The notes below the pieces were generated by a model. That model searched no databases. It was not told where the DNA came from and worked only from the letters and a program-made list of their open reading frames with translations. This document shows, piece by piece, positions 44,536 to 56,007 of a stretch of DNA of 64,000 bases (the first letter of the stretch is position 1; every line of letters starts with the position of its first letter). This stretch comes from Cervus elaphus. Taxonomy: Eukaryota; Chordata; Mammalia; Artiodactyla; Cervidae. The position numbers and the translations under genes were made by a program. The stretch is taken from contig NC_057832.1 in NCBI RefSeq assembly GCF_910594005.1, forward strand, positions 105,597,152 to 105,661,151. The letters are read 5' to 3'.

Positions 44536-45188
44536 TATTTTAATTTTTACTTTTTTAAATTATGAAAGTATGATAACACAATTATAGGAGACTTGGAAAA
44601 TACAGAACAAGGTTACATATAGTTCCACTATATATTACAATTATTTTTTAGTAGATAAATTAAGATTTTTAGTTGGAATTTCAGTATCAGATTCTTAAAA
44701 ATTAATAGAATGAATATACAGAGAAGTAGAAGGATTTAGTAGACCTGAAAAACACTATGAACCAATTCAACATAATTAAGATTTATAGAATTTTCACACA
44801 GCAGTAGGATACAAATTCTATTCAAGTTCCTGTAGACTAAACTAGGAGACAGTTTAACATGTCCAGGGACATATAAGAAGGTGCAAAAATTCCATGATTT
44901 GAAGGTATTGAAATCCTAGAAGTCTGTTCTCTTTTTCACTATCATTTTCAAATATCAAAAAATATTTGAAAGTAACCCACATGTTTTCAAGTGCAATGTG
45001 ACATTTACCGAGAGATCTTTGACTTAGCCACTGAAGCCTCAGAGAAGAAAGCATTTAAATGAGAAATGAGTATCAAATGAGAAATTAATATTAAAGATAC
45101 TTTAAACAAAATCCCATGTACTTGGAAATTAAATGTCCATTTTTAAATGATGGGTGTATCTAAGAAGTCAATGGACCTTCTTTTTTCA
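44536..45188 (+). mobile_element. L1 ORF2-derived insert, plus strand
   Basis: 'aacactatgaaccaattcaacataattaagatttatagaat', 'cagtaggatacaaattctattcaag', 'gtacttggaaattaaatg' are decayed ORF2 phrases. It separates two parts of the minus-strand L1. Boundaries are approximate. Confidence 0.6.
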
Positions 45189-45189
45189 T

Positions 45190-45735
45190 TCTTCTGTAAA
45201 TGGTCACTTCAGTTATTTGCGTGTCTTAGTTATTGTGAATATTGCTGCTATGCACGTGGCGGTGCATGTGACTTTCTGAATGATAGTTTCATCTGGGTAA
45301 TAGCCCAGGAGTGGTATTGCTGGATCATGTGGTAATTCTATTTTTAGTTTTCTGAGTAAAACTTTTTTCCACATACTTTTTTCCACATGACTGCACCAAC
45401 TTTCATTCCCACCAACAGTATAGGAGGGTTCCCTTTTCTCCACACCCTCTCCAGCATTTGTGATTTGTACACTTTTTAATGATGGCCTTTCTGACTGGCA
45501 CGGGGGTAGTGCCTTATAGTTTTGCTTTGCATTTCTCTAATAATTAGTGATATTGAGCAATTTTTCATCTATTCTTCTTTGAAGAAATGTCTATTTAGGT
45601 CTTCTGCCCATTTATCAGTTGGGTTGGTTTTTTTTTGTGTGTGTGTGTTGTATGAGCTGTTTGTGTATTTTGGAAATAAGGTCCTTGTCAGTTACATTGT
45701 TTACAAATGTTGTATAAGATATCTTATTCCACGTA
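45190..45735 (-). mobile_element. L1 3' UTR, part 2, minus strand
   Basis: Continues 44112-44535: 'gtgaatattgctgctatgcac', 'gcccaggagtggtattgctggatcatgtggtaattctattttt', 'cattcccaccaacagtatagg', ending in the ORF2 end region. Confidence 0.8.
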
Positions 45736-45939
45736 AGGTGCACAAGTGAATTTTGAATAACTCCTTGGACCTAGGTCAAGACCAGACCTTGCAGCCACTG
45801 CCGCCTTTGTCTGCCCCGTTCCATCAGTGGAGCAGCACCCAGCTACCACGCACCTACTCAGCGTGAGTGCACTGAGAATTACGCACCAGAGATATAGAGG
45901 TGAATAGGCGTGGGTGCTACCCTTGAAGAGTTCGCAACC

Positions 45940-46058
45940 TGCATAGGGAGCCCCTGGAAGGCAGGGGTTGGGTCTGGTTTATCTCCGCCTTGACAGAGTC
46001 TCAGCTCAGAGCCTCATACACGGTTGCTGCTCTGTTAGCATTTACTGAATGAATACCC
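45940..46058 (+). mobile_element. L2 or MIR-type 3' end
   Basis: 'ctggaaggcaggggttgggtctgg ... gctctgttagcatttactgaatgaata' is the typical end of CORE-type or L2 repeats. Confidence 0.6.
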
Positions 46059-46289
46059 CTGAAATATGGCTGTTTCTACTGTTTGACCAAGACTTCTTTC
46101 TCAGACAAAGCAAAAATCTTCTCCCAATGTTTTGTGACTTTCTCTCTTGTTTAAGGTTATATTTCGTGAGACAGAAAACCTAGGAATAAGGCTCAAAATC
46201 CAGGCTGAGGCAAACACAGAAATGGGAAATTTTCCCTAACTTCCATCCTCTTCAGTGTCTTATCCTGCAGAACTTTATTCATCTAAGGC

Positions 46290-46505
46290 AGGAGTCAGCA
46301 AGGATTTTTTGTAAACGATTTGGTAGTAAATAAATTAGACTTTCTGGGCAATTGAGTCTCTTTTGAAAGTACTTTACCCTGCAGCTGTCATGTCAAAGCA
46401 GCCCTTGACACTATGGAAACAAAGGGGCACCTCTGTGTTCCAATAAAACTTTATTTATAAGAATCAGCATTGGGTTGAATTTGGCCTACAAACTCGCTGA
46501 CTCTA
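46290..46505. mobile_element. hAT-Charlie remnant (MER58-like)
   Basis: 'caggagtcagcaaggattttttgtaaa' at the left, 'gtgttccaataaaactttatttataagaatcagc' and 'gaatttggcctacaaactcgctgactct' at the right, with complementary ends as in a terminal-inverted-repeat element. Family name tentative. Confidence 0.65.
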
Positions 46506-47755
46506 GGGTTTGAATCCATCGTGGAAGTTACACTTTAGCTTTTAGGTAATGGAACTGATATTCAGTAAAGGCCATCTGGTTTTCTGAATAAACTTCTTGA
46601 AATGGATTTTGAATCATACGTGAATGTACATGATGCAGATGGCTGGAAAACCATGCTGGGACTGACCATACTGGTACTTTGGACATGTCTATGGTACCCA
46701 GCTCCCACAATTCATGTATGTGCTTTGTTAGAGATGTGCTTTTTCAGTGGGATGGGATGAATGGCAGCTGGGTTGCATTTGGTAGCAGAGTAAATGGGAG
46801 GTAACACCAAAATGGGAGCAGCTACAGACCATATGTCAGGAGTCCCCAAGTCCCCCATGTTCAGATATATGTTAGAAGCATTCATGACACTTGGCATATG
46901 AATGTACTCATTGCTAAGATTTATTACAGTGATATAACAAGGCTACACACCTAATCATGACGGGAAAAGATGAAGAGTCTGGAGGAATCCATATACAGGC
47001 TTCCTTATGCTCTCTCCCACACAGGAGGGGCCACAAAATGCTCACTTTTCCCCCATCAGTGAAATGCAGCAAAATATGTGTGATTCCTGCCTAGGGAATT
47101 CCACCAGACTCAATGCCCAAGGTTTTTCTCTGGTGCTGGGCACATAGGTATGGACTACATAGCACATATATAATTCCAGGCTAACCCAACACTGTTAATA
47201 AGCAATGCTTCAATTTAAGAAACTTCCAGGCTCCCAGAAGGAAAGCAGGTGTTCAGCATAAACCACATTGTTCGCACAAATAGTCCAGGCACTGTAAACC
47301 AGCCTTATCATTTAGGGAACCATCTGAGTGTCTAGTTCCCAGAGGCCAACCTTGTAAGCAGAAATTTCTAAGGTTAGTAGTCTCAGGTTTGATGTGTTCA
47401 TTCTTTTCTACACATATTCTTACTCCAAGATATTTGAATAAGTAAGGGAAGAAGAGTGACAACTCAAGACATAAAGGCAACAATCATTTTGTGTCTTGTA
47501 TAAATTTCAGGTCTTCATAATATCAGGGGGTGTATGCCCCGATGGGATGGTGTGTTGTGGAGCTCCGCTCTGCCACTCGCTCAACATTGTCAGTCTTCTT
47601 GGTTCTTATTTGCTGCTGTGTATGCTGGTTTAAAATGACCTCCTCCTAGGTCTCCCCGGCTCCAGTAAATTACGCACAGTTTGCCGAGGCATGACTTCTA
47701 GGTTTCTATTGTTCTTACGATGCTGCTTGTGTTAAACCATCTAATGTCTCTTTCC
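46506..47755. other. Single-copy DNA, nothing recognised
   Basis: Mostly without repeats that I can name. Short minus frames (46528-46710, 46712-46897, 47253-47483) have no family signature. Confidence 0.4.
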
Positions 47756-47759
47756 TATT

Positions 47760-48963
47760 TTACTGTGAAAGTTGAGGCCATGATATTTTCTTAATCTCAT
47801 TTATTTATCTGGCCCCCTCTTTCCTTTCTTGAATCCTCTCCACCTTTCCCCTTCTCTTGAGTCAGAGAACAAAATGTCCCTCTTTCTATTGGAGGTCAAT
47901 GCTGCCACCTGTGTCCTAGATCCTACCCTCTAACCCTCACCTCCCTTCACTAGGCTCTTGCTCCATCACTTAGCTTACCTCTCTTATATTCAAGATCCCT
48001 GTCTTTCCTGAATTTTTACCCTTAGCACATAAACACATTGTGTTCAAGTCTTTCCCATCATTAAAACATGTTCAAGCAAAACCTTCCTGTGACCTCTTTC
48101 TCCTTCTGGTCTCTTTCAAACTTCTTGAAAGACTTGTTTCTTTAATGATCTCCTTTCCAATTCGATCTTCATTACACTGCAATTTGACTTCTACCCACAC
48201 AGTTCTATTGAATGTTAGGAGCCTTCGAGTACCTAATTGGCAAATCCAGTGGGTACTTTCCATTCATCATCTTCCTTGACCTCTCTGCTAAATCTAACAC
48301 TGTTAATCAATCACTCCTGCTTCCTGGAAACTCTTATGTTCTCAGAAAAAAATGTCCTGGTTCTCATCATCTCTATTTGACTATTCCATTGTGGGCTCCA
48401 CTTTCTTCACTCGCCATTTAATTGTTGGAAACATTTTCATAGCCACGGGCTTCCACAGCCGGTAACCTAAAGTTTTATCTGTTGTGCATTCATCTTCTTC
48501 TTATATATATTCTCTCTGAGCAGTCTAACCACTGTCTGGATACTGATAAGTCCCCAATTTATATCTGCAGCACAGACATCTCTCCCAAGTTCCAGACCCA
48601 TATTTTCATCTCCATCTAGATGTTCCAGAAGAACCTCAAATTCATCTTATCCATAACTGAACTCATCATTTTCTAGCTCTGGGATTCTCTCCCTCATTTA
48701 ATGGCACTGCCACTCACTAGATTCATAAGATAGAAGTCTTCACACACACACACAATAAGATGTCTTCAAGTCATCTTTGTTTTCCTTTATTCGTATGTTC
48801 CATCTCCCTTCAATCAACAAGTTCCATTCATCCTGCTTCCTAAATATTTTTCAGGTTATTATCTCTTTATACCTATTACCAATACCTTAGTTTAGGCTTC
48901 CTTTACTCTTGCCTGAATGATTCCAAAAGCTTTTTAATAGGTCCCTTTGACACCCATCTTACT
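47760..48963 (+). mobile_element. L2 LINE, plus strand, part 1
   Basis: Pyrimidine-rich L2 sense sequence including a decayed reverse-transcriptase block at about 48255-48310 (FIIFLDLSAKSNTVNQS, corresponding to the family's LDLSAAFDTVDHS-type motif) and 'ccccaatttatatctgcagcacagac ... tccataactgaactc'. Interrupted at 48970 by a reversed L2. Confidence 0.7.
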
Positions 48964-49716
48964 TCCAACAAATCCGTGTATTCAAAGCATTTATAGAACA
49001 CCTAGCGTATGCACTGTTGTGGCTGGGTAGTTACTGGTAAACAGAATACAGTGTGTGTTGGTATGATATGTAAGTTACTCTATAATTAAACCCATATTAA
49101 ATATATCTACATTAAATATAATAATTCAAATAGTAAGTGCTCCAAAGACAAGAAAAGAGAATATAAGCTAACTGATGGTGAATTAAATGTGGATATTCAG
49201 AGTAGTCTTGTCTGAGTGGGTAACATCTGAGCAGAGAACCAAATAATGAGAAAGAGCCTGTTTATGGAATATCTAAAGAATGAGGGTTCTGGGCTGGAAG
49301 AGCAGAGTATAAGGGCTCTGAGGCAGATCCATGTTTGGTGTGGCTAGAGGATGTCAGGTGAAGGCAAGAACAGTCTGGGATGAGGTAGGATCGTAGTCCT
49401 ATAGGTAGGGCCTGTAAGGATTGTGTTTATAGGTCATGGAATGGGTTTGGGGACTTAGTGGGGGCCATTAGAGGATTTTCATCAGTAGAGATACCTGATC
49501 TGATTTACTTTCAAAGCAGATTACTCTAGTTGCTGCTTAGAAATAGGTTATAGGTACATAATTAGAAGTAGTTAGTAGTGATTGCATTATTCCAGGTAAG
49601 AAAGGATGGCTGGCCTAAGGGAATGGAAAGGAGATGGAAAGAAGTGGATGGAATTGAAATATAATTTGGATGCAGAATCAACAGGACTTGAAAGAATCAA
49701 GGATGTCTCCTCCAAC
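48964..49716 (-). mobile_element. L2 LINE inserted in an L2, minus strand
   Basis: 741 bp of antisense L2 3' end (48970-49710): 'caaagcatttatagaacacctagcgtatgcactg', 'ggggccattagaggattttcatcag', 'gaatcaaggatgtctcc'. Candidate 6-bp TSD TCCAAC at 48964-48969 and 49711-49716. Confidence 0.68.
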
Positions 49717-50005
49717 CTGCATCAGCAGCTCCAGAGTGATTTTCTAAACACAGCTGAAGCCATATGTCTTCTACAGTGCAATAACCCTCAGGGTCTCCTT
49801 GCTATTTATCAAACAAATTCTAAACACTGTAGCCAGAGATACAAAGCCATCCCTGGTTTGTTCCTTCTTTTCCTCTCCAGAAGTCTTCCTTGGAATCCCT
49901 CCCTCCCTAGCTGTTAGGTACCTCTTCTCGATGACCCAGTGTCTGGGCATTTGGTGTGTCTATTGTAGCACCAACATTGTATTGAAAATTCAGTGTGCTT
50001 GCCTA
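49717..50005 (+). mobile_element. L2 LINE, plus strand, part 2
   Basis: Resumes the sense L2: 'agcagctccagagtgattttctaaacacagc', 'gccatccctggtttg'. This continues the text broken at 48963. Confidence 0.6.
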
Positions 50006-50059
50006 TAATCCTAAGGTGCAAAGACTTCGTTGATCATTTTATTTCTGTTGTCAGCTCTT

Positions 50060-50186
50060 TGCTGCTTAAAGTTTGGTCCTTGGACCAGTAGCATCAGGAT
50101 CACCTGGAAGCCTATCTGAATCTGCATTTTCGCAGGGAGATCCCCAGGGGACTCATATGTACCTTACAGTTTGAGAAGCTGGCTGT
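50060..50186 (+). mobile_element. MER5A-like hAT-Charlie remnant
   Basis: 'aaagtttggtccttggaccagtagcatcaggatcacctgg ... cagtttgagaagc' is a clear MER5A-type pattern. Confidence 0.78.
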
Positions 50187-51060
50187 TTCTTGGAAACAGG
50201 AGGCACTCACTGAACGTTGAACTTAATGGAACCAGTGATCCAATCAGAGTGCTCAAAGAACAACTATGCTTTCCTTTCCCTGAAATAGATCCAAATCACA
50301 CAGTTAGTGTCAATGAGGTAGATTAAACCCTACTAGGTGCTGGGGATATATTGAAAATGTCTTTCACCTTATGGCTGGTGATGTATGTTTATAGTAACAT
50401 AGGACCTGTGGTTACATTTACTTCAAGCAGAGGAACTAGAGTATCAATTCCATTTCAGACTGGATAGACTCAAATGTACTTTTCTTATAAAATATTCTGT
50501 AATTTTTTGTGAAGTCACCCATATAATTTAACACCTAACTTTTCCCTTTGAATAGTTAGTACTCTATTTAATTAAGTGTTGAGAACAAACTTCTAAGTAC
50601 CAAAGGCAGGTACTTTGGTCCCATATGAACCATAACCAAACAATGCACAAGTGCTAATTAGCTCGTTAACACTTCACTGTTATTCTTTGAGCTGCTTTCA
50701 ATTATTTTCCAGGCTAAGTAAATCCAGAAGGTCAGAAGTTCCCAATTTTGCCTTGTCTTTCTTATAGACTTGGAATAGTTGCTATACTTCCTCTTCCACA
50801 AGCCACAAAATGGGAGTCACAGTTCATTCCCTACCCAGCTCCCCAAGTCCTCAGGGTGACGGAAATTTAGGGCCCTCACAGGCAGGAATTCTGACATTCT
50901 TCCGAGGCCCCGAGCATAGGTGGCCTGAGGATAGTTGTGCTAGGTCAACTTGTAGAATAGACAGGGACCTTATCTCCTCAGTATTATAGGATCTGAGGGA
51001 ATTCAATATTGCTTGAACTCAGATGTATTTCTTTGATATTAACTCTTAAGACTCCTGCAA
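50187..51060. other. Single-copy DNA, nothing recognised
   Basis: No repeat or coding signal that I can support. Confidence 0.4.
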
Positions 51061-51061
51061 C

Positions 51062-51440
51062 CCTAGCTAGCCCTGCACTGGACTGAATGTTTGCGCCTCC
51101 CCAAAGTTCTTACATTGAAATCCTAACCCCCAATGTGATGTATTTAGAGGTGGGGCCTTGGGGTGGTGATAAGGTCATGAGGGTGGAGTCCTCTTGAATG
51201 GTATTAGTGCCCTCTAAGAAAGGACCCCAGGGAGATCTCCTGCCCCATTTCCACCATGTGAGGACACAATGGGAAATCAGCAGTCTGCCATATAAAAGAG
51301 GGTCCTCTGCAGAGTCTGACCATGCTGGCACCCTGATGCCAGATTTCCAACTTCCAGAACCATAGCCAAAAAACCCCCACAACACCCGGTCTGTGGTATT
51401 GTGTCACAACAGCCCAAATGACCAAGACCATTGTCTAGAG
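51062..51440 (+). mobile_element. MLT1-type LTR (ERVL-MaLR)
   Basis: 'ctggactgaatgtttgcgcc', 'aaatcctaacccccaatgtgatg', 'ggtcatgagggtggagtcctc', 'ccaccatgtgaggacaca', 'gtctgtggtattgtgtcacaacagcc'. Plus orientation, solitary; no viral coding sequence seen. Confidence 0.82.
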
Positions 51441-51577
51441 GCAGATGCTGCGCAGGGGCTTCCTGCTCAGAACTCACTCCCTTCCTGGAAATCTCAGGTG
51501 AAGCAGGAAGTGGCTTTTTTCCATAAAATGCCTGGGAAATTCTTTTCTATTTTTTGTAACTTTTCATTTTCAATGTT

Positions 51578-51732
51578 TATTTATTTATTTGCCTGTGCTG
51601 GGTCATACCTGTGGCATGTGGGATCTTTAGTTGTGACATGTGGAATCTAGTTCCCGGGACAAGGTATCAAACCTGGGCCCTCTGCATTGGGAATGTGCAG
51701 TCTTAGCCACTGGACCATCAGGAAAGTCCCAC
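51578..51732 (-). mobile_element. CHR-type SINE
   Basis: Minus-strand: (TTTA)n tail at left, 'gtggcatgtgggatctttagttg', 'caaacctgggccctctgcattgg', head GGGACTTTCCTGATGGTCCA on minus at right. Confidence 0.82.
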
Positions 51733-53500
51733 TTGGGAAATTCCTAACCCACCTGCTTCTTGGCTTAAGGAACGTCATGGTGACTATTAAATGCATCACT
51801 TTTTAAGATGGGAAAATTTACTTCCTTAACAGTGGGGTAAAAGCCACGACCGTCTTTTGCTCGTCTTTTTGGAATCCGTGTGGAATGTTGCCGAGAATGG
51901 TGGCCTGGAGGTGGGAGGTCTGAGTCTCGTCCTGTTTGTCTGTAACTGGCAGTAAGACATTCCTGTCACCTCTCTTGGCCACAGTATTTGCACTTGGTGA
52001 CCTCTAGCATCCCTTCTAATCTGGACATTTTAGGACTCTCTGTTTCTATCTTTGCTGGTCTTTTCTGGAGAGAATTAAAACCTGAAATAGCTCAAGCTCA
52101 AACCCTTTCTGAATGTTTGTCAAATCCCGAGGATTCAATAGTAAGTTGTGATGTGCTGGTGAGTGTTTAAAAACTGGTACTGATTTGTCATACCTGCCAG
52201 TTTCTGGGGTGTAACTCATCTTCTCATGGCTGATTTCCAGCTATCAAGGTGATAGCAACCTGCTTGCAGAATTCTTGAAAATTTAATAGTCAGCTCTTAG
52301 GAGTTGCACACCATTGTGAAGAAGACTCCTTGTCCATTATTCTGAGAAAAGCAGGACTTCCACAGACAGGGCAGAGGCTCACTCATTGTGTTGGCTCTAT
52401 GCCAGGCTATGGGGGAAAGTCGGTGTGGACATCAGAAAATTGTGGAAGATTGACATCGAAATGTGTGGTCAAACAGTGAAAATAGGGTTTGTTCCTATTT
52501 ATCAGGATGTCTGACAACTCTCCTGGGGCCTCCTGCCAGACGTCATTGTGTCTTGATGCTTGTAGAAGGGCACACAGTGACACTTAGAAATTGGATTGCC
52601 AATAAGAACTGTACCAAGTTGAGAGACGCAGTCTTTTCCCAAGTGTCAGGTGGAAGAAAGTTTGGGAGTCAGGTGGGGCTTGATATTATGCTCTTTGGTG
52701 TTTCTCATCTTTAGTCTTATGCTCGTAACCGAAGTCAACTTTTTATTCTGGAATGACATTTGTTTTCCTATAGATATGCATTCCTTTCTTGTTGCTATTT
52801 CTAAGGGCTGGTGCTCAAATATTATTGTCTTTGTTAAAAAAATTATTTCCCAGGATATGCTCAGGGAGGGCCTCATATTTCCCTCTTATTTAACTGTAAC
52901 TGAAAGCATAATGAAGGTCTTTTTTCCAATTCAGCAGCCAGTGAGTTATACTGAGAACAATCTTGTTCAATGGCCATGGACTGTGTGATGTTTAACTGTA
53001 ATAACTTGAAGTAGAAAGAGTGTCTATTCATACTCTGATAACTAATGGGGACACCAGTGTCAGGTAGAACTCTCTCCCCAGCAAACCAGAGCTTAGCAGA
53101 CCTGTAATGTCAAGATAGAGCTCAGTTTGCAGATACCAAAACCTGATGTGAGTGTCTTTGTGATGACTGGGCAGGACATCTGGTTTAATGCTTAGCCCTG
53201 TAGTTCCTTGTTCCCTTCCCAGGACAGCATGAAGCAACCATTAAGGTTCATGGTCAAGGTATCCTGAAAACTAAGCAGGTGAATTTTGTGTCCATATCTA
53301 GGTTGATTAGGAGGCGAGGGACAGGAACCCTAATCTGAAAATGAGAAAACTTTGATGTAACCTCAACCATCCATGTTATACATGAATGTTCTTGGGAGCA
53401 AGGAAGATACAGCAAGATAGGACAAACTGGCTCAATGAGTCCCATCTGCTTACTGGAGAGACACACCGCTCAAACCAATAACTCTTTATGTCTTTTCCAG
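51733..53500. other. Single-copy DNA, about 1.8 kb
   Basis: No repeat recognised. A 112-codon plus frame (52650-52988) has no recognisable family. Confidence 0.4.
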
Positions 53501-53606
53501 ACTATGGATGAGGACTCTCGGAATAAACTGTGCAGGAAGGACAGTACGTTACTGAGGATTTACCTGAAAGAGATGAAAATAAGCTTGTGTATGAAGAAGT
53601 ATTTCA
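53501..53606 (+). other. Exon-like open frame, plus strand (unproven)
   Basis: A good acceptor (CTCTTTATGTCTTTTCCAG at 53482-53500) precedes 106 nt that are open in the frame giving TMDEDSRNKLCRKDSTLLRI; a weaker donor TCA/GTGAGA follows at 53607. Translation is charged, and I recognise no family. The next downstream sequence is a Bov-tA. Confidence 0.18.
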
Positions 53607-53629
53607 GTGAGACAGGGAATCTACAAAGC

Positions 53630-53860
53630 GGTGCCTGTGTTGAAAAGTGAAAGTGTAGTCGCTCAGTTGTGTCCAATTCTTTGTGGCCCTGTGGACTGTA
53701 GCCTGCCAGGCTCCTCTGGCCATGAAATTCTCCAGGCAAGAATACTGGAATGGGTTGCCATTTCTTTCTCCAGGGCATCTTCCTAACCCAGGAATCAAAC
53801 CCACACCTTCTGCATTGCAGGCAGATTTTTTTACTGTCTGAGCCACCAGGTGCCTGTGTT
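53630..53860 (-). mobile_element. Bov-tA SINE with perfect TSD
   Basis: Minus-strand Bov-tA at 53642-53848; perfect 12-bp TSD GGTGCCTGTGTT at 53630-53641 and 53849-53860. Confidence 0.94.
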
Positions 53861-54254
53861 AGCATTATAATAATTTCAAATATTTATACATATGGATAAA
53901 CATTAGAAGAGGATGCAGAAAAATGACAAGGAAGGTGGGCTGGGAAGATTGAATATTTTACAAACTTGTCTTTCCTGATTTTGTAATGTTATTTGAATAT
54001 ATTTAAATCTCTTGTGAGAAGGATTTTCTGTCTTCACAGAGAAAAAAAATGAGCTGAAATTTCCCTGGAGAATTTGAAATCAGATATAAGGGAGAATTTC
54101 TCTGTGGAATGGTTAGACCTTGGCAAGTGCTTATAGGAGAGCTGAGAAATACCTTAAAAGAGTGGAATTCCTTTTTTACTTTGTGGGAAGAATTTCTGCG
54201 GTCCCTGGAGCAGGGGCTAAACCAGATTGCTGCTGGAGGATTCTCCCATCTGGA
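53861..54254. other. Single-copy DNA
   Basis: Nothing recognised. Confidence 0.4.
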
Positions 54255-54365
54255 GAGTCTTACATTATCCCCATTGCACAGATGGAGGTCCTGATAAGTA
54301 GTGTTAGCTGAGATGCAGATGTGACTCAGTGAATTGATGGCAGAGCTATCAACAGACAAATTTAT
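54255..54365 (-). mobile_element. MIR SINE remnant
   Basis: 'acattatccccattgcacagatggaggtcctgataag ... gatgtgactcagtgaattgatggcagagc' is antisense MIR. Confidence 0.65.
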
Positions 54366-54904
54366 AAATTAGGGAAAGATCAACTTTGATGATTGCTTTA
54401 GAGCTGCTCACACTGCATGCCCCATTCCTATAACTGATCTAAGTCTTCCCGGCATCACAGCCTTGAGGAACTCAGATTGGTCAATCCCTCCACCCAGGTA
54501 AGTTTAACATGAGAAATTTGCAGAGACGTTTGCAGTCATAAACATTTTAAACAACATAAAGGAATACCTCTCGGAGTCAGGGAAGACATTAGGAGCAGCT
54601 TTCTAGGGTGGTAAAGGTTTTTTGTTTTTTTCCCACCACAGTGGGGGTGCCACCTCTGTAAGCCAATTCCCCACCCCACCCCCCCACTGCCACAACTCAG
54701 GCCATTCATCTGCTCTGAGTTCAACACTCCCCAGTATAAACAAAGTCCATCCAGATAGGAAGTTGTTTTGTTGTTGTTTTGGTAACTTGGCTAGTACTAT
54801 GGACATAGCTGGTTAGAAACACGCCATGTTCCTGAGATAGAACGTTTCCTTAGTTAAAGGGTGCTTGTCTTCCCGTAAGGCACGTTTGTGTGACAAAGTT
54901 CATG
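54366..54904. other. Single-copy DNA
   Basis: No feature recognised; a C-rich run occurs at 54668-54686. Confidence 0.4.
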
Positions 54905-55085
54905 TATGAGCTTAGGGTATAGGCAGACTCGATTTGAAGCTAGGCCTCACCACTTGCAAGTTCTCAAAGTCTCAGCTTTACCATTTTTAAGCAAGGATAT
55001 CACCACTTCGTCACAGGGCTGTAGAGATGAAATGCATGGATAAACTGCCTGTCGTTAGTAGGCTCTCATTAAACCCCGGGTCCTT
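54905..55085 (+). mobile_element. MIR SINE remnant
   Basis: 'caccacttgcaagttctcaaagtctcagctttaccattttt', 'cacagggctgtagagatgaaatgc', 'gttagtaggctctcatta': plus-strand MIR. Confidence 0.7.
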
Positions 55086-55690
55086 GAATGTTCTAAGTGT
55101 CAACAGGGAGGAGGCACCCACTTGGTGCTCCTGCATGGCTTCCTGTACTCAGTCATGACTCATTCTCAGTACCAGGAGGTGTCAAACAACAGGGCTCACC
55201 AGCTCTAAAAAGTAGCACATATTATGGGTGACTGGCACCCTTCCCCATGATACTTGGGTTTAACCACAGATATTACCAAAGGTTGTTTCAAAATAACTGT
55301 GGGGCCTCCTCCCCAAAAGCCCCTGTGAAATTATCTATTCCTGGCCCGTGGTCAGAGTCCACCAGGGCCCTGTGTTGGCCCTGAGCACATGCACACCCTG
55401 GGGACAAGATGGCACTTCTGTACTTTCAGGGCCAGAGCTCGCCAGCCCTCCCCTGCTGGTGGATAAGGACCGGCAGCCTCAGTGCTGCATAACCCTGCCC
55501 AGGAGCCCAGGGTACAGAGGCTGGCATGTAGGAAAAAGTGGGAGACTGCCTCTCTGGGGCTGAAGCTCAAATGGATTTTCTGTTTGTTGGGTTGGGAAGG
55601 ACAGAAGAGCCCATCAGAGCAGAATAGCCAAGGAGAGCCCAAGAGGGTGACCATTTTGAATTGATGTGAGACCCCAAAATAGTCATCTTT
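55086..55690. other. Single-copy DNA
   Basis: Overlapping frames on both strands (55348-55563 plus, 55352-55654 minus) without family evidence. Confidence 0.4.
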
Positions 55691-55692
55691 CA

Positions 55693-55815
55693 GGAATAGT
55701 GGTTAAAAGCACAGCCTTTGACAACAAATAGACTTCTGTTGAATACTTGACCATTTCCTAGGTAATATGACCTTGAACAAGCTCTATAACCATTTAAACC
55801 TTGAGACTGGATAAT
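55693..55815 (+). mobile_element. MIR SINE remnant
   Basis: 'gaatagtggttaaaagcacagcctttga', 'aatatgaccttgaacaagctctataaccatttaaacctt': plus-strand MIR, including its tRNA-like head. Confidence 0.75.
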
Positions 55816-56007
55816 CTGACAAGGGGCAGAGCGTAAATGGAAAAGATGAGAGATTGTCTAAAGGTGGATTCCAGGGTTCACCAACATTTATAGAAAACAA
55901 TCCATATAAAAGAGGCCTCTAGGGGCCATATTCCTTTGGGCTCTCCAACTTATATGCTTTAGGTGAGCAGCTATTGTTATTAGGTGAAGAGTAATTTTTT
56001 AAATTAG

